A stretch of DNA of 64,000 bases from Euhalothece natronophila Z-M001 (GCF_007904085.1 NZ_CP042326.1:1364001-1428000), one strand, 5' to 3'; shown: positions 48,510 to 58,863, counted from the first letter of the stretch. Notes: generated from the letters alone by a model not told the origin. Translations and numbers: made by a program.

Positions 48510-48611
48510 ATGATTGAACCACTATTACTCGGAATCGTACTTGGCTTAATTTTTGTTACGCTAGCTGGCTTATTCTTTGCTGCTTATCAGCAGTATCGAC
48601 GCACAAACTAA
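48510..48611 (+). CDS. petG: Cytochrome b6f complex subunit PetG (V)
   Basis: 33 aa. [20 protein letters not shown] then a short polar tail [10 protein letters not shown]: the PetG pattern of one membrane helix (residues 4-25) with basic end. PetG is an essential small subunit at the edge of the cytochrome b6f complex in thylakoids. AAGGAG lies 9 bases before the ATG and a good promoter stands about 70 bp upstream. Tail slightly shorter than in many species (37-38 aa). Confidence 0.93.
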   Translation: MIEPLLLGIVLGLIFVTLAGLFFAAYQQYRRTN

Positions 48612-48687
48612 CTTCTAGTCGTGAGGGGGAATATGTCATGTCAGATAGGGAGAGTGGGAGAAAAGGTGAGTGTGATTATTGTTAGTT

Positions 48688-50304
48688 ATGGATCGACAAA
48701 CATTTGCAGGGGATGGCTCAACTAACCGTCTTCCTAATCCTTATCCTTGGACTGAAAAGTTAATTGTAATTACCCTGTTACTGGCAGGGTTATTATTATT
48801 TACGATTAACTTAGGCAATTTGCCGCTTCGAGATTGGAATGAAGGCACGATCGCGCAAGTGGCCCGAGAGATCATTAATGCACCTGAAAACAGCGATCGC
48901 TGGTTATTTCCAACTCTGTGGGGAGAACCTTATCTTGAGCAACTACCGTTAGTACACAATCTTATTGCTCTTTTCTATCGACTTTTTGGTATCAATGAAA
49001 CAGCAGCTCGCTTGCCTATTGCGCTGTTAATGACGATCTCTGTCCCTTTATTTTATGGCGTGGGAAGAGAACTTTTCATCATTCGACAACCAGCTTTATT
49101 GTCCACATTAGTTTATTTAACCAGTTTACCATTAGTCCGTAATGGGCGTTTCGCCATGTTAGGAGGGGCTTTAATTGCCTTTCAGGTTTTATTATTATGG
49201 TCTTTGCTGCGATCGCGCCGTGATTTACGTTGGTGTTTAGGCATTGGATTAAGTTTAAGCCTTATTTCTCTCACTCAAGGAATCATAGCAGTCTTACTAG
49301 CAAGTATTGCGTTTGGCTTTCTAGCTTGGGATACCCCACGCTTATTAAGGAGTTTCTATTTTTGGGGAGGTATTTTCATTGGCTGTTTACCGGCAATTGC
49401 TTGCTATGGAATTCACTGGTTTCATTATCAAGATCAATTGCTAGACACAGAGATACTTTTTCAATCTTTCCAACCAATTTGGGAATCAGTAGGTGATAGT
49501 AATCGCCCTTGGTATCATTGGTTGCACTTACTTCAGTTCCTACCATGGCTAATTTTTACTATTGCGGGACTACGTTTCGCTTGGGAAGAACAACTCTGGG
49601 GTTGGGCGAAGTTAACTTTAGTAGGCAGTGGGTTTTATTTTGTTTTTGTCTTTGTAATGAGTGCAAGATTACCCTGGTATATTTTGCCCCTTTACCCTTT
49701 TTTAGCATTGATAACAGGCGCAATTCTAAATGAGGTGTTACGTTATCCCCAAGAATACAATTACCCTCGTCATTGGGGCTTTTTGTTACTACTGTTGGGC
49801 TTAGGTGCAATTGGAATCAGTATTTATTATGCCTTAGAAGAACAAACCAGCTATGAATTAATTTTAATTTTTTTAACTGTGGGATTGACCACAGGAATTA
49901 GTGGTTCTTTAATTCTAAAACGAGATTCCCAATTTATTAGTATGTTAGTCTGGGGAACTTATTTATCCTTACTATTTTTAGTCAGTTCTCCCCATTGGAT
50001 CTGGGAATTAAATGAAGCCTATCCTGTGCAACCAGTGGCTATGTTAATCCGAGACTATGTTCCTGATCAAGCCCCAATTTATACCTCCTATCCTGAGGAA
50101 CGACCTTCTTTGAATTTTTATGCACAAAGGGAAGTTATCCCAGCAAGTACAGAAGAATTAAAATTTTATGCAGAACAATCTAAAAATACTTATTTATTAG
50201 TTGATACCGAAACTTTAGAGGAACTAGATTTCATTGATCATGACTGGCAACATCATCAAGCGCCACCTAACTGGAATTTACTCACTCCTTCTACCTTAGA
50301 ATAG
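48688..50304 (+). CDS. Glycosyltransferase family 39 / ArnT-like membrane protein
   Basis: 538 aa from the ATG at 48688 (a TTG three codons earlier is possible). GT-C fold with about 11-12 hydrophobic helices. The first loop has LPLRDWNEGTIAQVAREI (about 45-62), the site of the catalytic acidic residue in PMT/ArnT-type enzymes, followed by PYLEQLPLVHNL. It would transfer a sugar from a polyprenyl-phosphate donor to a lipid or protein outside the cytoplasm. Acceptor unknown. The C-terminal 100 residues are a soluble extracytoplasmic domain. Confidence 0.83.
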   Translation: MDRQTFAGDGSTNRLPNPYPWTEKLIVITLLLAGLLLFTINLGNLPLRDWNEGTIAQVAREIINAPENSDRWLFPTLWGEPYLEQLPLVHNLIALFYRLFGINETAARLPIALLMTISVPLFYGVGRELFIIRQPALLSTLVYLTSLPLVRNGRFAMLGGALIAFQVLLLWSLLRSRRDLRWCLGIGLSLSLISLTQGIIAVLLASIAFGFLAWDTPRLLRSFYFWGGIFIGCLPAIACYGIHWFHYQDQLLDTEILFQSFQPIWESVGDSNRPWYHWLHLLQFLPWLIFTIAGLRFAWEEQLWGWAKLTLVGSGFYFVFVFVMSARLPWYILPLYPFLALITGAILNEVLRYPQEYNYPRHWGFLLLLLGLGAIGISIYYALEEQTSYELILIFLTVGLTTGISGSLILKRDSQFISMLVWGTYLSLLFLVSSPHWIWELNEAYPVQPVAMLIRDYVPDQAPIYTSYPEERPSLNFYAQREVIPASTEELKFYAEQSKNTYLLVDTETLEELDFIDHDWQHHQAPPNWNLLTPSTLE

Positions 50305-50413
50305 CTTTTCTTCGGTCTGCATTCAAGGAAACTTCAATTAGGGGAATATACAGAAAGTTGCAGTAGAATAAGCATACTTAACAAACTGCGGAAAATTTGC
50401 CAAAATAGGTATT

Positions 50414-52492
50414 ATGACTACTCTAACCACTTCTTCTACCAACTATACCTTTCCGCTTACCGCAGTTGTCGGACAAGAAGCCATCAAGCTGGCGTTACTC
50501 CTCGGTGCAGTTGATCCCAAACTGGGAGGAATTGCTATCTCTGGCAAACGCGGGACAGCAAAATCAGTGATGGCGCGGGCGATTCATTCTCTATTGCCAC
50601 CCATTGAAATTGTTAAAGATTCCATTGCTAACTGTGATCCCCAAAATCCTGAGGAATGGGATGATGATACGTTTAAACTCTATGGTGATACGACGGAAAT
50701 CCCGACAGAGGTGATTCGCGCTCCTTTTGTCCAAATTCCCCTCGGTGTGACAGAAGATCGCTTACTGGGCTCAGTGGATGTAGAAAAGTCAGTGCGAGAA
50801 GGAAAAACGGTCTTTCAACCTGGACTGTTAGCCCAAGCCCATCGCGGCGTTCTCTACATTGATGAAATTAATCTCCTCGATGACCAAATTGCGAATCAGT
50901 TACTATCCGTTTTAACCGAGGGACGCAATATTATTGAACGGGAGGGGATTAGTTTTCAGCACCCTTGCAAACCTCTTCTGATTGCGACATATAATCCAGA
51001 AGAAAAGCCTTTACGAGAACATTTATTAGATCGCATTGCCATTACCCTTTCTGCAGATGGCGTATTAGCCTTAGATCAAAGAGTGCAAGCAGTAGAACAG
51101 GCAATTGGCTTTGCTAGCTCTCAAAATGAATTTCTGCAGCAATATGAGGAGGATTTAGAGGGGTTACGCACTGATATTATTCTTGCTCGGGAATGGTTGA
51201 AAGAGGTGACCATTTCCCCAGAACAAATTAATTATCTGGTAGAAGAAGCGGTAAGAGGGGTGGTACAAGGACATCGCGCTGAATTGTTTGCGGTGAGAGT
51301 GGCAAAAGCTGCTGCAGCCTTAGATGGGCGTAATCAGGTAACAGGGGATGATTTACGCCGTGCTGTGGAGTTAGTAATTGTTCCTCGTTCCACAGTGGCG
51401 CAAACGCCGCCAGATGAACAAGAACCGCCACCCCCTCCCCCGGAAAATGAACCCGAAGATCAGGATCAAAATCAGGATCAAGAACAGCCTCAAGAGGATA
51501 ATTCCCCTCAAGATCAGCCGGAACAACCTCCTGAAAGTCAAGAGGAGGAGTCTCCCCAAGATGATGAGGGAGAAGAGGATGAGGAACAAGAAGCGCCGCA
51601 AATTCCTGAGGAGTTTGTATTTGATTCAGAGGGGGTAATTATGGATCCCACGGTGCTGTATTTTTCGCAAATGGCGAAACAGCAGGGAACATCAGGAAGT
51701 CGCGGTTTAATTTTCTCGGATGAACGGGGGCGTTATGTGAAACCGATGCTTCCGAAAGGGAAAGTAAAACGGATTGCAGTGGATGCGACTTTAAGAGCAG
51801 CTGCCCCCTATCAAAAAGCCCGACGACTCCGTTATCCAGATCGGCGTGTCATTGTGGAACAAAGTGATATGCGCTCGAAACGTCTGGCACGGAAAGCTGG
51901 GGCTTTAGTAGTCTTTTTGGTGGATGCATCGGGATCAATGGCGCTTAATCGGATGCAGTCGGCGAAAGGGGCAGTATTAAAACTGTTGACAGAGGCGTAT
52001 GAAAATCGCGATCAGGTGGCGTTAATTCCCTTCCGAGGAGAACAAGCGGAGGTGTTGTTACCGCCGACTCGTTCTATTTCTATGGCAAGAAATCGTTTAG
52101 AGAAGTTACCTTGCGGTGGGGGATCTCCTTTAGCCCACGGTTTAACGCAGGCGGTTCATGTGGGAATGAATGCTCAAATGTCTGGAGATGTGGGACAAGT
52201 GATTTTGGTGGCGATTACGGATGGACGGGGGAATATTCCCTTAGCGCGATCGCTGGGTGAACCTTTACCAGAAGAAAAGCCTAATATTAAGGAGGAGTTA
52301 TTAGAAATTGCTGGCAAAATTCGCGCGATTGGAGTGAAATTATTAGTGATTGATACTGAGAATAAGTTTGTTTCTACGGGGTTTGCTAAAGAGTTAGCAA
52401 AAGCTGCCGGAGGGAATTATTATCATCTTCCGAAAGCCACAGATAGCGCGATCGCGGGAATGGCAAAACAAGCGATTGGGGATATGAAATAG
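50414..52492 (+). CDS. chlD: Magnesium chelatase subunit D
   Basis: 692 aa. AAA+ N-terminal half with a P-loop-like GKRGTAKS (44-51) and [14 protein letters not shown] (about 151-164), a central linker (about 333-395) made mostly of Pro, Glu, Gln and Asp, and a C-terminal VWA domain with MIDAS motif DASGSMAL (about 504-511). With ChlH and ChlI it inserts Mg into protoporphyrin IX, the first committed chlorophyll step. Full length for ChlD; ChlI would lack the VWA part. Monocistronic. Confidence 0.95.
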   Translation: MTTLTTSSTNYTFPLTAVVGQEAIKLALLLGAVDPKLGGIAISGKRGTAKSVMARAIHSLLPPIEIVKDSIANCDPQNPEEWDDDTFKLYGDTTEIPTEVIRAPFVQIPLGVTEDRLLGSVDVEKSVREGKTVFQPGLLAQAHRGVLYIDEINLLDDQIANQLLSVLTEGRNIIEREGISFQHPCKPLLIATYNPEEKPLREHLLDRIAITLSADGVLALDQRVQAVEQAIGFASSQNEFLQQYEEDLEGLRTDIILAREWLKEVTISPEQINYLVEEAVRGVVQGHRAELFAVRVAKAAAALDGRNQVTGDDLRRAVELVIVPRSTVAQTPPDEQEPPPPPPENEPEDQDQNQDQEQPQEDNSPQDQPEQPPESQEEESPQDDEGEEDEEQEAPQIPEEFVFDSEGVIMDPTVLYFSQMAKQQGTSGSRGLIFSDERGRYVKPMLPKGKVKRIAVDATLRAAAPYQKARRLRYPDRRVIVEQSDMRSKRLARKAGALVVFLVDASGSMALNRMQSAKGAVLKLLTEAYENRDQVALIPFRGEQAEVLLPPTRSISMARNRLEKLPCGGGSPLAHGLTQAVHVGMNAQMSGDVGQVILVAITDGRGNIPLARSLGEPLPEEKPNIKEELLEIAGKIRAIGVKLLVIDTENKFVSTGFAKELAKAAGGNYYHLPKATDSAIAGMAKQAIGDMK

Positions 52493-52568
52493 TTAAGCGT
52501 CCTCAATTACTCTGTAGGTACTACTAACTTTTTAAGCCAATAACTAATGACATTAGCAATTGAATCAG

Positions 52569-53114
52569 ATGTACCTTAACAATTACACCACGGGTGATTA
52601 TACCGTTGGTGCTTCATTAATCAAACAAATTCTCTGGTACTTTGTTGGCTGCCCGTTAGTGAAAAGTTATTGGCTTCCTTTATCAGGATTAAAAGTATTT
52701 TTATTACGTTTATTCGGGGCTAAAATTGGGGAAGGAGTGAGGATTAAGCCTGGCGTTTTAGTTAAGTTTCCTTGGCGATTATCAGTAGGAAATTATGCTT
52801 GGTTAGGCGAAAATCTTTGGATTGATAATTTAGCGCAAGTGACAATTGAAAGTCATGTTTGTTTATCTCAAGGGGTTTATTTATGTACAGGAAATCATAG
52901 TTGGAGCGATCCTAATTTTAAGTTAATTACTGAACCAATTATTATTGAAACTGGAAGTTGGATTGCAGCCCAGGCTATCATTGGGCCAGGGGTTACTATT
53001 AAAAAAGGAGCAATTTTAGGCTTAGGTTCTGTAACAGGAAAATCTTTAGAGGCGATGACAATTTATGTGGGAAACCCAGCCCAAGCCACGAAAAAGCGTA
53101 TTATTAATAACTAA
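52569..53114 (+). CDS. WcaF-like hexapeptide acetyltransferase
   Basis: 181 aa from the ATG at 52569 (TTG three codons upstream also possible). Left-handed beta-helix hexapeptide repeats: VRIKPGVLVKFPWRLSVG, NLAQVTIESHVCLSQGV and AIIGPGVTIKKGAILGLGSV. The active-site-like loop LCTGNHSWSDPNF matches WcaF (colanic acid biosynthesis acetyltransferase). It would acetylate a surface polysaccharide unit using acetyl-CoA. No polysaccharide gene is adjacent. No ribosome site stands out at either start. Confidence 0.8.
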   Translation: MYLNNYTTGDYTVGASLIKQILWYFVGCPLVKSYWLPLSGLKVFLLRLFGAKIGEGVRIKPGVLVKFPWRLSVGNYAWLGENLWIDNLAQVTIESHVCLSQGVYLCTGNHSWSDPNFKLITEPIIIETGSWIAAQAIIGPGVTIKKGAILGLGSVTGKSLEAMTIYVGNPAQATKKRIINN

Positions 53115-53150
53115 TGTTAATATCGGGTTAGTGTCCTCAAGAGGGTAACC

Positions 53151-53510
53151 ATGGAGTTAGATTCACTTCCCACTGAGATTATTCTCACCGATACCCGCCA
53201 GTCTTTAGGAAAAATTTACCTTGACTCAAAACCACAGCCTGGACAACATATTGAGATTCATGGGGAGACCTATCGCATTCTGGAACGTCACCACCATTAT
53301 CAATACCGAGTTGGTGGCTATAAATTAGACAAGATGTCGGTTTATGTGCAACCAGCCCAACCCCCAGAGGAAGCCACTTATTTAGAAGGAAAATGGGTAA
53401 TTGGCGATATTACTTGTCAGTATAACGCGCGATCAGAACTTTTACGCTGTGCAGTAAATCCCAATGGCCCCTGTCAAGGATGTCCATTTTACGAACCTAT
53501 TAAGGATTAA
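53151..53510 (+). CDS. DUF6464-like small cyanobacterial protein
   Basis: 119 aa, soluble. The C-terminal half is rich in cysteine: GDITCQYNARSELLRCAVNP then GPCQGCPFYEPI, four to five Cys in a pattern that could bind a metal or cluster. The N-terminal half is beta-rich (IILTDTRQSLGKIYLD). I recall this as a cyanobacteria-specific family (DUF6464), function unknown. The stop is 3 bp from that of the converging ABC-F gene. Confidence 0.7.
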   Translation: MELDSLPTEIILTDTRQSLGKIYLDSKPQPGQHIEIHGETYRILERHHHYQYRVGGYKLDKMSVYVQPAQPPEEATYLEGKWVIGDITCQYNARSELLRCAVNPNGPCQGCPFYEPIKD

Positions 53511-53512
53511 TG

Positions 53513-55438
53513 TTATTCTTCCTTCTCTGCTAATTCTAACCAGCGATTCGTTGCGGTTTCAATAGACTCTTCTAAACTAGCCACTTGTTCCGATAACTTT
53601 TGCAATTCACTATATTTTTCCGCAGGAATGGTGTACATAGTTTGTTCTAATTCTTCTTTTTCTGCTTCCATTTGAGGAATTTTTGTTTCTAGTTCTTCTA
53701 ACTCTTTTCTTTCCCAATTGGAGAGACGGCGAGATTTTTGTAAAGGTTGTTTTTTTGCTTTTCTATTGGTTTTAGATTTCGTTTTTTCTGTTTTAGTGAC
53801 AGATTTTTCTGAGTTTTTTTCTGCCTCTTCAGCTTGCTTATAATCTAAATAGGTGGAATAATTACCAGGGTAAAGTTTAATATTTCCTCCCTCAGTAAAG
53901 GCGAAAATTTGATTAACTGTTCGATCTAGAAAATAGCGATCATGAGAAACAGTAATCACGCAGCCGTTAAATTCTTCGAGATAGTCTTCTAACACACTTA
54001 AGGTTTGGACATCTAAATCATTGGTGGGTTCGTCTAAAATTAAAACATTGGGCGCACTCATTAAGACTTTCAGCAGAAATAAGCGTCTTCTTTCACCGCC
54101 AGAGAGTTTATGTAAGGGAATATATTGTTGGTTCGGTGGAAATAAAAATCGTTCCAACATTTGCGAGGCGGTGATTAATGTTCCATCTGCGGTTTTGACA
54201 TATTCTGCAATGTCTTTAAGGTATTCAATGACACGCTGATTTTCATTTTTCGCTTGAAGAAGGTTCTCAGAATGCTGATCAAAGTAACCGATATGAATGG
54301 TTCCGCCGATATCAACTTTTCCTGTATCAGGTTCAACACGACCCGTTACAATATCCATTAAAGTAGATTTTCCAGCCCCATTTTTGCCAATAATCCCAAT
54401 GCGATCATTAGGACTAAATTCATAGGTGAAATCTTTAATTAAGGTTTGATTTTTATAAGATTTACTGATATTCTCTACTTCAATAACTTTCTTCCCAATA
54501 CGACGAGTCGGGGTAGAAATATCAACTTTTCCTTTTTCTTCTTTAAATTCTGTATTTTTTAGTTCGTCAATGGCTTTAATACGGGCTTTTTGTTTTGTAC
54601 TTCTTGCTTTTGGCCCCTGTTTTAACCATGCTAGTTCTCGTCTTAACACAGTTTTATATTTTTGTCGGTGACTAGCTTCAGCCGCTTCAATTTCTCCTTT
54701 TTTCTCTAAGTAATAAGAATAATTGCCATCATAGTTATACAAATCAGCGCGATCAATTTCTAAAATGCGATTGGTAACGCGATCTAAAAAGTAACGATCA
54801 TGAGTGATTAATAATAAGGCACCGCGAAAGTTATTTAAATAGTTTTGTAGCCATTCCACAGAGTCAGCGTCTAAATGGTTAGTGGGTTCGTCCATTAATA
54901 AAACATCAGGATCAGAGAGTAAAGCAGCGGTTAACGCGACTCGTTTCCGTTCTCCTCCTGATAAGTTTTTAACGGGGGTATGAAAATCATGTAATCCTAA
55001 TTTATCTAATATAATCTGGGCTTGGGTTTCTAACTCCCATGTTCCCATGGCATCCATTTGTTGAGTGACTGTAGAAAAGCGAGATAGTAGTTGATTATTA
55101 TTGGGATCACTGGCTAGTTTTTCAGAGAGATTTTCGTATTCTTTAATCAGTTTAATTTGTTCGCCACTACTGGCTAAAACTTGTTCTAAAACGGTGTTAT
55201 TTTCATCAACTTCTGGTTGTTGGGGAAGATAAACTGATCGCGCATTTTGATTTTTGATCAATTCTCCACTATCAATCGGTTCTAGTCCTGCTAACATTTT
55301 AAGAAGCGTGGATTTCCCAGAACCATTAGTACCAATTAACCCGACTTTATCCGTTTCATCAATGCTAAACGTTGCATCCCGTAAAATTTCTTTAATTCCA
55401 AAGTCTTTTTGAACAGATTTGAGGGTAAAAATTGACAT
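53513..55438 (-). CDS. ABC-F family ATPase (Uup/EttA-like)
   Basis: 641 aa soluble protein with two ATPase domains and no membrane part. Walker A GTNGSGKST (about 37-45) and GKNGAGKST (about 354-362); signatures NLSGGERKR (about 158) and KLSGGERRR (about 445); the linker between them is basic (KTVLRRELAWLKQGPKARS). The C-terminal 110 residues form a lysine-rich coiled coil as in Uup. ABC-F proteins act on the ribosome or on DNA intermediates. It is a single gene, divergent from the alpha/beta hydrolase. Confidence 0.88.
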   Translation of the reverse strand: MSIFTLKSVQKDFGIKEILRDATFSIDETDKVGLIGTNGSGKSTLLKMLAGLEPIDSGELIKNQNARSVYLPQQPEVDENNTVLEQVLASSGEQIKLIKEYENLSEKLASDPNNNQLLSRFSTVTQQMDAMGTWELETQAQIILDKLGLHDFHTPVKNLSGGERKRVALTAALLSDPDVLLMDEPTNHLDADSVEWLQNYLNNFRGALLLITHDRYFLDRVTNRILEIDRADLYNYDGNYSYYLEKKGEIEAAEASHRQKYKTVLRRELAWLKQGPKARSTKQKARIKAIDELKNTEFKEEKGKVDISTPTRRIGKKVIEVENISKSYKNQTLIKDFTYEFSPNDRIGIIGKNGAGKSTLMDIVTGRVEPDTGKVDIGGTIHIGYFDQHSENLLQAKNENQRVIEYLKDIAEYVKTADGTLITASQMLERFLFPPNQQYIPLHKLSGGERRRLFLLKVLMSAPNVLILDEPTNDLDVQTLSVLEDYLEEFNGCVITVSHDRYFLDRTVNQIFAFTEGGNIKLYPGNYSTYLDYKQAEEAEKNSEKSVTKTEKTKSKTNRKAKKQPLQKSRRLSNWERKELEELETKIPQMEAEKEELEQTMYTIPAEKYSELQKLSEQVASLEESIETATNRWLELAEKEE

Positions 55439-55598
55439 TTTTGTTATTTATTATTCCTTACTTGTTATTGCTTATTCCCTGATCCGTAAATATCATAGTT
55501 ACCCTAAAATAGCCCAATAAGGTTATCAATATGATTTTTCAATCATTATTTTAGCTAGAATAGAGAGAAGCCGTTAATAATTTGTTACAAACATCATC

Positions 55599-56486
55599 AT
55601 GACCCAATCACTTACTCAGGAAATCAGCTTAACGAGAGAATATTGGCAGTGGCAAGGATATAAAACTGTTTATACAGTACAAGGGGAAGGACAGCCATTA
55701 TTATTAATTCATGGTTTTGGGGCTTCTGTGGGGCATTGGCGGAAAAATATCCCCATGCTTGCTGATGCTGGCTACAAAGTCTTTGCTATTGACTTATTGG
55801 GCTTTGGGGGCTCAGATAAGCCTGCTTTAGACTATAGCGTTGAGTTGTGGCAACAGCAACTCTATGATTTCTGGGAAGCGAAAATTAATGAACCCACAGT
55901 GTTTGTCGGAAACTCGATTGGTGGGTTATTAACCTTGATGATGCTTACCCAATATCCTGAAATTAGTACAGGTGGGGTTTTAATTAATTGTGCTGGGGGA
56001 TTAAATCATCGTCCTGAGGAGTTACAATTTCCCTTAAATGTCATTATGGGAACCTTTACCCAATTAGTGGCAACCCCTGGCCTTGGCAAATTTGTCTTTA
56101 ATCAAGTCAGACGGAAATCTCGCATTCGGAATACCTTAAAACAAGTTTATCGCGATCGCGCTGCCATTACCGATGAACTGGTAGATTTATTATATCAACC
56201 CTCTTGTGACCCAGGGGCGCACAAAGTTTTTGCCTCAGTATTAACTGCCCCAGCTGGCCCCAAACCGAAGGATTTATTACCGCAAGTGCAATGTCCTTTA
56301 CTGGTATTATGGGGAGAAGATGACCCTTGGACTCCTATTAGTGGCGCAAAAATTTATCAAGATCGAAGTGAGAGTGACTCGCAAGTAGAATTTTATCCTA
56401 TCCCCCAAGCGGGACACTGCGCCCATGATGAGAAGCCTGAAGCAGTGAATGAGTTAATAATCAACTGGTTACTAGATCGCCAGTAA
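55599..56486 (+). CDS. Alpha/beta-fold hydrolase
   Basis: 295 aa. Oxyanion loop IHGFGAS (37-43), nucleophile Ser106 in VGNSIGGL, acid Asp in LWGEDDPWTP (about 245-254) and His in AGHCAHDEKP (about 272). No signal peptide. The overall pattern resembles cyanobacterial/plastid hydrolases near chlorophyll dephytylase or haloalkane-dehalogenase-like enzymes, but the substrate cannot be read from sequence. A hairpin lies between it and the converging dehydrogenase gene. Confidence 0.83.
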   Translation: MTQSLTQEISLTREYWQWQGYKTVYTVQGEGQPLLLIHGFGASVGHWRKNIPMLADAGYKVFAIDLLGFGGSDKPALDYSVELWQQQLYDFWEAKINEPTVFVGNSIGGLLTLMMLTQYPEISTGGVLINCAGGLNHRPEELQFPLNVIMGTFTQLVATPGLGKFVFNQVRRKSRIRNTLKQVYRDRAAITDELVDLLYQPSCDPGAHKVFASVLTAPAGPKPKDLLPQVQCPLLVLWGEDDPWTPISGAKIYQDRSESDSQVEFYPIPQAGHCAHDEKPEAVNELIINWLLDRQ

Positions 56487-56532
56487 AATATCAATAGCAC
56501 ATAATCCAAATCGGAACTATATCACTTTCCGT

Positions 56533-56567
56533 CGCTAATCCCCCGAAAACGATTCAGGGGAAAAGCG
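56533..56567. terminator. Hairpin between convergent genes
   Basis: Stem of CGCT (56533-56536) with AGCG (56564-56567) and inner TCCCC (56539-56543) with GGGGA (56557-56561). It stands between the ends of the hydrolase and the dehydrogenase-like gene. No T-run follows on either strand, so terminator function is uncertain. Confidence 0.4.
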
Positions 56568-56574
56568 AGGGAAA

Positions 56575-57558
56575 TTAATGGACAAATTTGGGCATGATAT
56601 CAGCAGCGGTCAAAAGTCCCGACCAACCCCGTTGCTGAAATTCTAGTCCAGCTTTGAGATAGCCAAAAGCGGTTCCGCAGACATTGGCAGCCATGCTAGT
56701 TTCATCACCAAGGGTAAAAGTATGAGTAGAGATTTTGCCTTCAAAAGTGCGTCCTGTTACTTGAACATTGGTACTAAGGGGTTTTTTTGCATTACGAGTA
56801 TCCACAACCCCACCAACCGAAACGCGATCGCGCGGACAAATTCCTGCCAACTCTAACATCAGATCATCGGCGTGTTCCATATTTTCTAGCTTCAAAATGC
56901 CATCAGTTTGATCTAACAACTTGGCTACCTCTTCATCCGTCATGGCTTTCGCTTGTTCCACCGTATAACCAGGCATATGGGCAATATCTTCACGAATCGT
57001 TGCCCGATACGCTTCCCAATTGGCAATCCCGACACCGAAAGTGACATTGACGGCGTGAATTTCTGCATAGCTTTGGGCAGCCACAGTAGCAGCGGCGGTT
57101 AAAAGTCCAGGAGTTGCGCCACAACCAGTGAGGTAAGTAATGCCAGCAGCTTGTAACTCCTCTCTCATATCGAGTAAAATTTCCATAGCACTGGTGCGCT
57201 TGAGGGCATCCACTAAAACCCCTTGCCAACCCGCATCAATAAACTCTCTCACCACCGAACCCATAAACGTATTCGGTAAGTTGGGAAGGGCAAGAAAATA
57301 ACCATCAACAGGATACTGACGCATTAAATCCCGAATACTGGTACTAGAAAGCGTGCCAATATTCTCTAAACTACCCACTGATCCTTGTTGGCGATAACTG
57401 TCTTGACAAGCCTTAACTTCTAATCCTGTCTCATCATAAGCAAATCCTTTTTGATCTGCCACCGCCACCCATTCCATTTCCTGTTTCGAGGTTAAAATGT
57501 GAGCAGCTGCTTGTCCTAAACCACCAAAGCCTAAAATACCAATTTTCATTGTTGCCAT
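56575..57558 (-). CDS. Saccharopine dehydrogenase-like oxidoreductase
   Basis: 327 aa (or from M4). Rossmann fold with [13 protein letters not shown] (7-19). The middle part contains [14 protein letters not shown] (about 143-156) and the C-terminal part a beta-sheet domain typical of saccharopine-dehydrogenase-like proteins. This is a common cyanobacterial annotation, but lysine biosynthesis through saccharopine does not occur in these organisms, so the true substrate is unknown. Cytoplasmic, isolated gene. Confidence 0.78.
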   Translation of the reverse strand: MATMKIGILGFGGLGQAAAHILTSKQEMEWVAVADQKGFAYDETGLEVKACQDSYRQQGSVGSLENIGTLSSTSIRDLMRQYPVDGYFLALPNLPNTFMGSVVREFIDAGWQGVLVDALKRTSAMEILLDMREELQAAGITYLTGCGATPGLLTAAATVAAQSYAEIHAVNVTFGVGIANWEAYRATIREDIAHMPGYTVEQAKAMTDEEVAKLLDQTDGILKLENMEHADDLMLELAGICPRDRVSVGGVVDTRNAKKPLSTNVQVTGRTFEGKISTHTFTLGDETSMAANVCGTAFGYLKAGLEFQQRGWSGLLTAADIMPKFVH

Positions 57559-57741
57559 AGTTTCCTAACTATTAATTTCATGATTCGTTACCAAGGAGGC
57601 TTGACGCTTTAAAAAACTTAAGCCAAACTTACATATATTGGGGCAAATTATCATTAAAGCATTAACAATTGCTAAAAATCAATGCAAACCATTGAAATTA
57701 ACCCCTTGTCATGAGTTCTTATCATTTTTTAACAATCGCTT

Positions 57742-57957
57742 ATGAGCATGGAAACTTTAGAATTTGTCATTCACCCTGATGGGCGAGTACAAGAGAAAGT
57801 AACAGGCATTATCGGAAACTCTTGTACTGAGGTCACAGCCAAGATTGAATCTCAACTGGGACAAGTCGTTTCACAGGAAACAACCTCGGAATATTTCGCC
57901 CAAAATACTCTCGACTCTACCACAACGACGACGCAATCTCACGTCACTTCTTGGTAA
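57742..57957 (+). CDS. DUF2997 domain protein
   Basis: 71 aa (a second ATG is at 57748). METLEFVIHPDGRVQEKVTG and GNSCTEVTAKIESQLGQV are the DUF2997 pattern; a Thr-rich tail follows. Small soluble protein of unknown function. It is the first of three genes (this, ycf35, ferredoxin) with short gaps, a set often found together in cyanobacteria; an Fe-S or photosynthesis related role is a guess from the context. Confidence 0.82.
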   Translation: MSMETLEFVIHPDGRVQEKVTGIIGNSCTEVTAKIESQLGQVVSQETTSEYFAQNTLDSTTTTTQSHVTSW

Positions 57958-58021
57958 ATTTTTCTATAGAAAGGTTTGTTTTGTTAAATTTAAGTAAACT
58001 GGTCTGGAGATAAACGTAGCA

Positions 58022-58408
58022 ATGTCACATTTTAGCCAAATCAAAACCCAAATTCGCAATCTCTCTTCCTTACAAGAGGCCCTCAATGATTTAGGAATCG
58101 ACTGGAAACAGGGGCCAGCAACTGTTCGCGGCTATCAGGGGCAAACTCATAGCGCAGAAGTTGTCATTCCTCAAGAAAATCAATATGATGTTGGCTTCCG
58201 TTGGAATGGCAACGAATACGAACTAGTTGCTGACTTACAGTATTGGCAACAGCCGTTAACCGTTAATGGTTTCCTCAACCAAGTTAGCCAACGCTATGCT
58301 TACCACACGGTTAAAAATACAACCTCTGCCGAGGGGTTTCAAGTGGCTGAAGAACAAAAAAATGAAGATGGTTCCATTCGCCTTGTTGTTCAACGCTGGA
58401 GTGCGTAA
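58022..58408 (+). CDS. ycf35: Ycf35 (DUF1257) protein
   Basis: 128 aa. MSHFSQIKTQIRNLSSLQEALNDLG at the N terminus, split here by family variation, then GYQGQTHSAEVVI and DVGFRWNGNEYELVADLQYW: characteristic Ycf35. Found in cyanobacteria and red-algal plastids. Cytoplasmic or stromal; function unproven. Its stop shares one base with the start of the ferredoxin gene (TAATG), so the two are translationally coupled. Confidence 0.92.
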   Translation: MSHFSQIKTQIRNLSSLQEALNDLGIDWKQGPATVRGYQGQTHSAEVVIPQENQYDVGFRWNGNEYELVADLQYWQQPLTVNGFLNQVSQRYAYHTVKNTTSAEGFQVAEEQKNEDGSIRLVVQRWSA

Positions 58409-58839
58409 TGTCTGATTCACAAAATCCCCAACGGTCTGGCTTAGAGCCAGAATTGGGTGGTATTTTACGCCATAACCCGAACCGCTCAGGGTTTGAACCA
58501 GAATTGGGCGGACAATTTCGGGAAAAAGGAGTCTATGTGGATGAGTTAACCTGTATTGGGTGTAAACATTGCGCTCATACCGCACAGAATACCTTTTATA
58601 TTGAACCTGAGTATGGACGAGCGCGGGCAATTCGTCAAGATGGTGATCCTGAAGAGGTGATCCAAGAGGCGATTGATACCTGTCCTGTAAATTGCATCCA
58701 TTGGGTTGACTATACCGAGTTGAAAAAACTCGAAGCAGAACGTCAATTCCAGGTTATTCCAGTTGCTGGCTTTCCTGTCAGTAAGGGCGTAATTGCTGCC
58801 CAACAAAGACGCTTACAACAAAAAAAGAAACAGTCCTAG
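58408..58839 (+). CDS. [4Fe-4S] ferredoxin of the ycf35 operon
   Basis: 143 aa. Cluster cysteines Cys49, Cys52, Cys55 (CIGCKHC) with the fourth, Cys92, in TCPVNC; a single [4Fe-4S] cluster is expected. The N terminus has two copies of RSGxEPELGG (residues 9-18 and 26-35). The C-terminal tail is basic (RRLQQKKKQS). Soluble electron carrier of unknown partner; coupled to ycf35 by the TAATG overlap. A bidirectional terminator follows. Confidence 0.85.
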   Translation: MSDSQNPQRSGLEPELGGILRHNPNRSGFEPELGGQFREKGVYVDELTCIGCKHCAHTAQNTFYIEPEYGRARAIRQDGDPEEVIQEAIDTCPVNCIHWVDYTELKKLEAERQFQVIPVAGFPVSKGVIAAQQRRLQQKKKQS

Positions 58840-58863
58840 TTGATTAATTATTGTTGTTTTCTG

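Noticed and set aside
57742-58839. Nitrogen-fixation (nif) related interpretation of the small ferredoxin operon
   Set aside because: No nif genes are in the window, and Ycf35 is found widely in non-fixing cyanobacteria and plastids.
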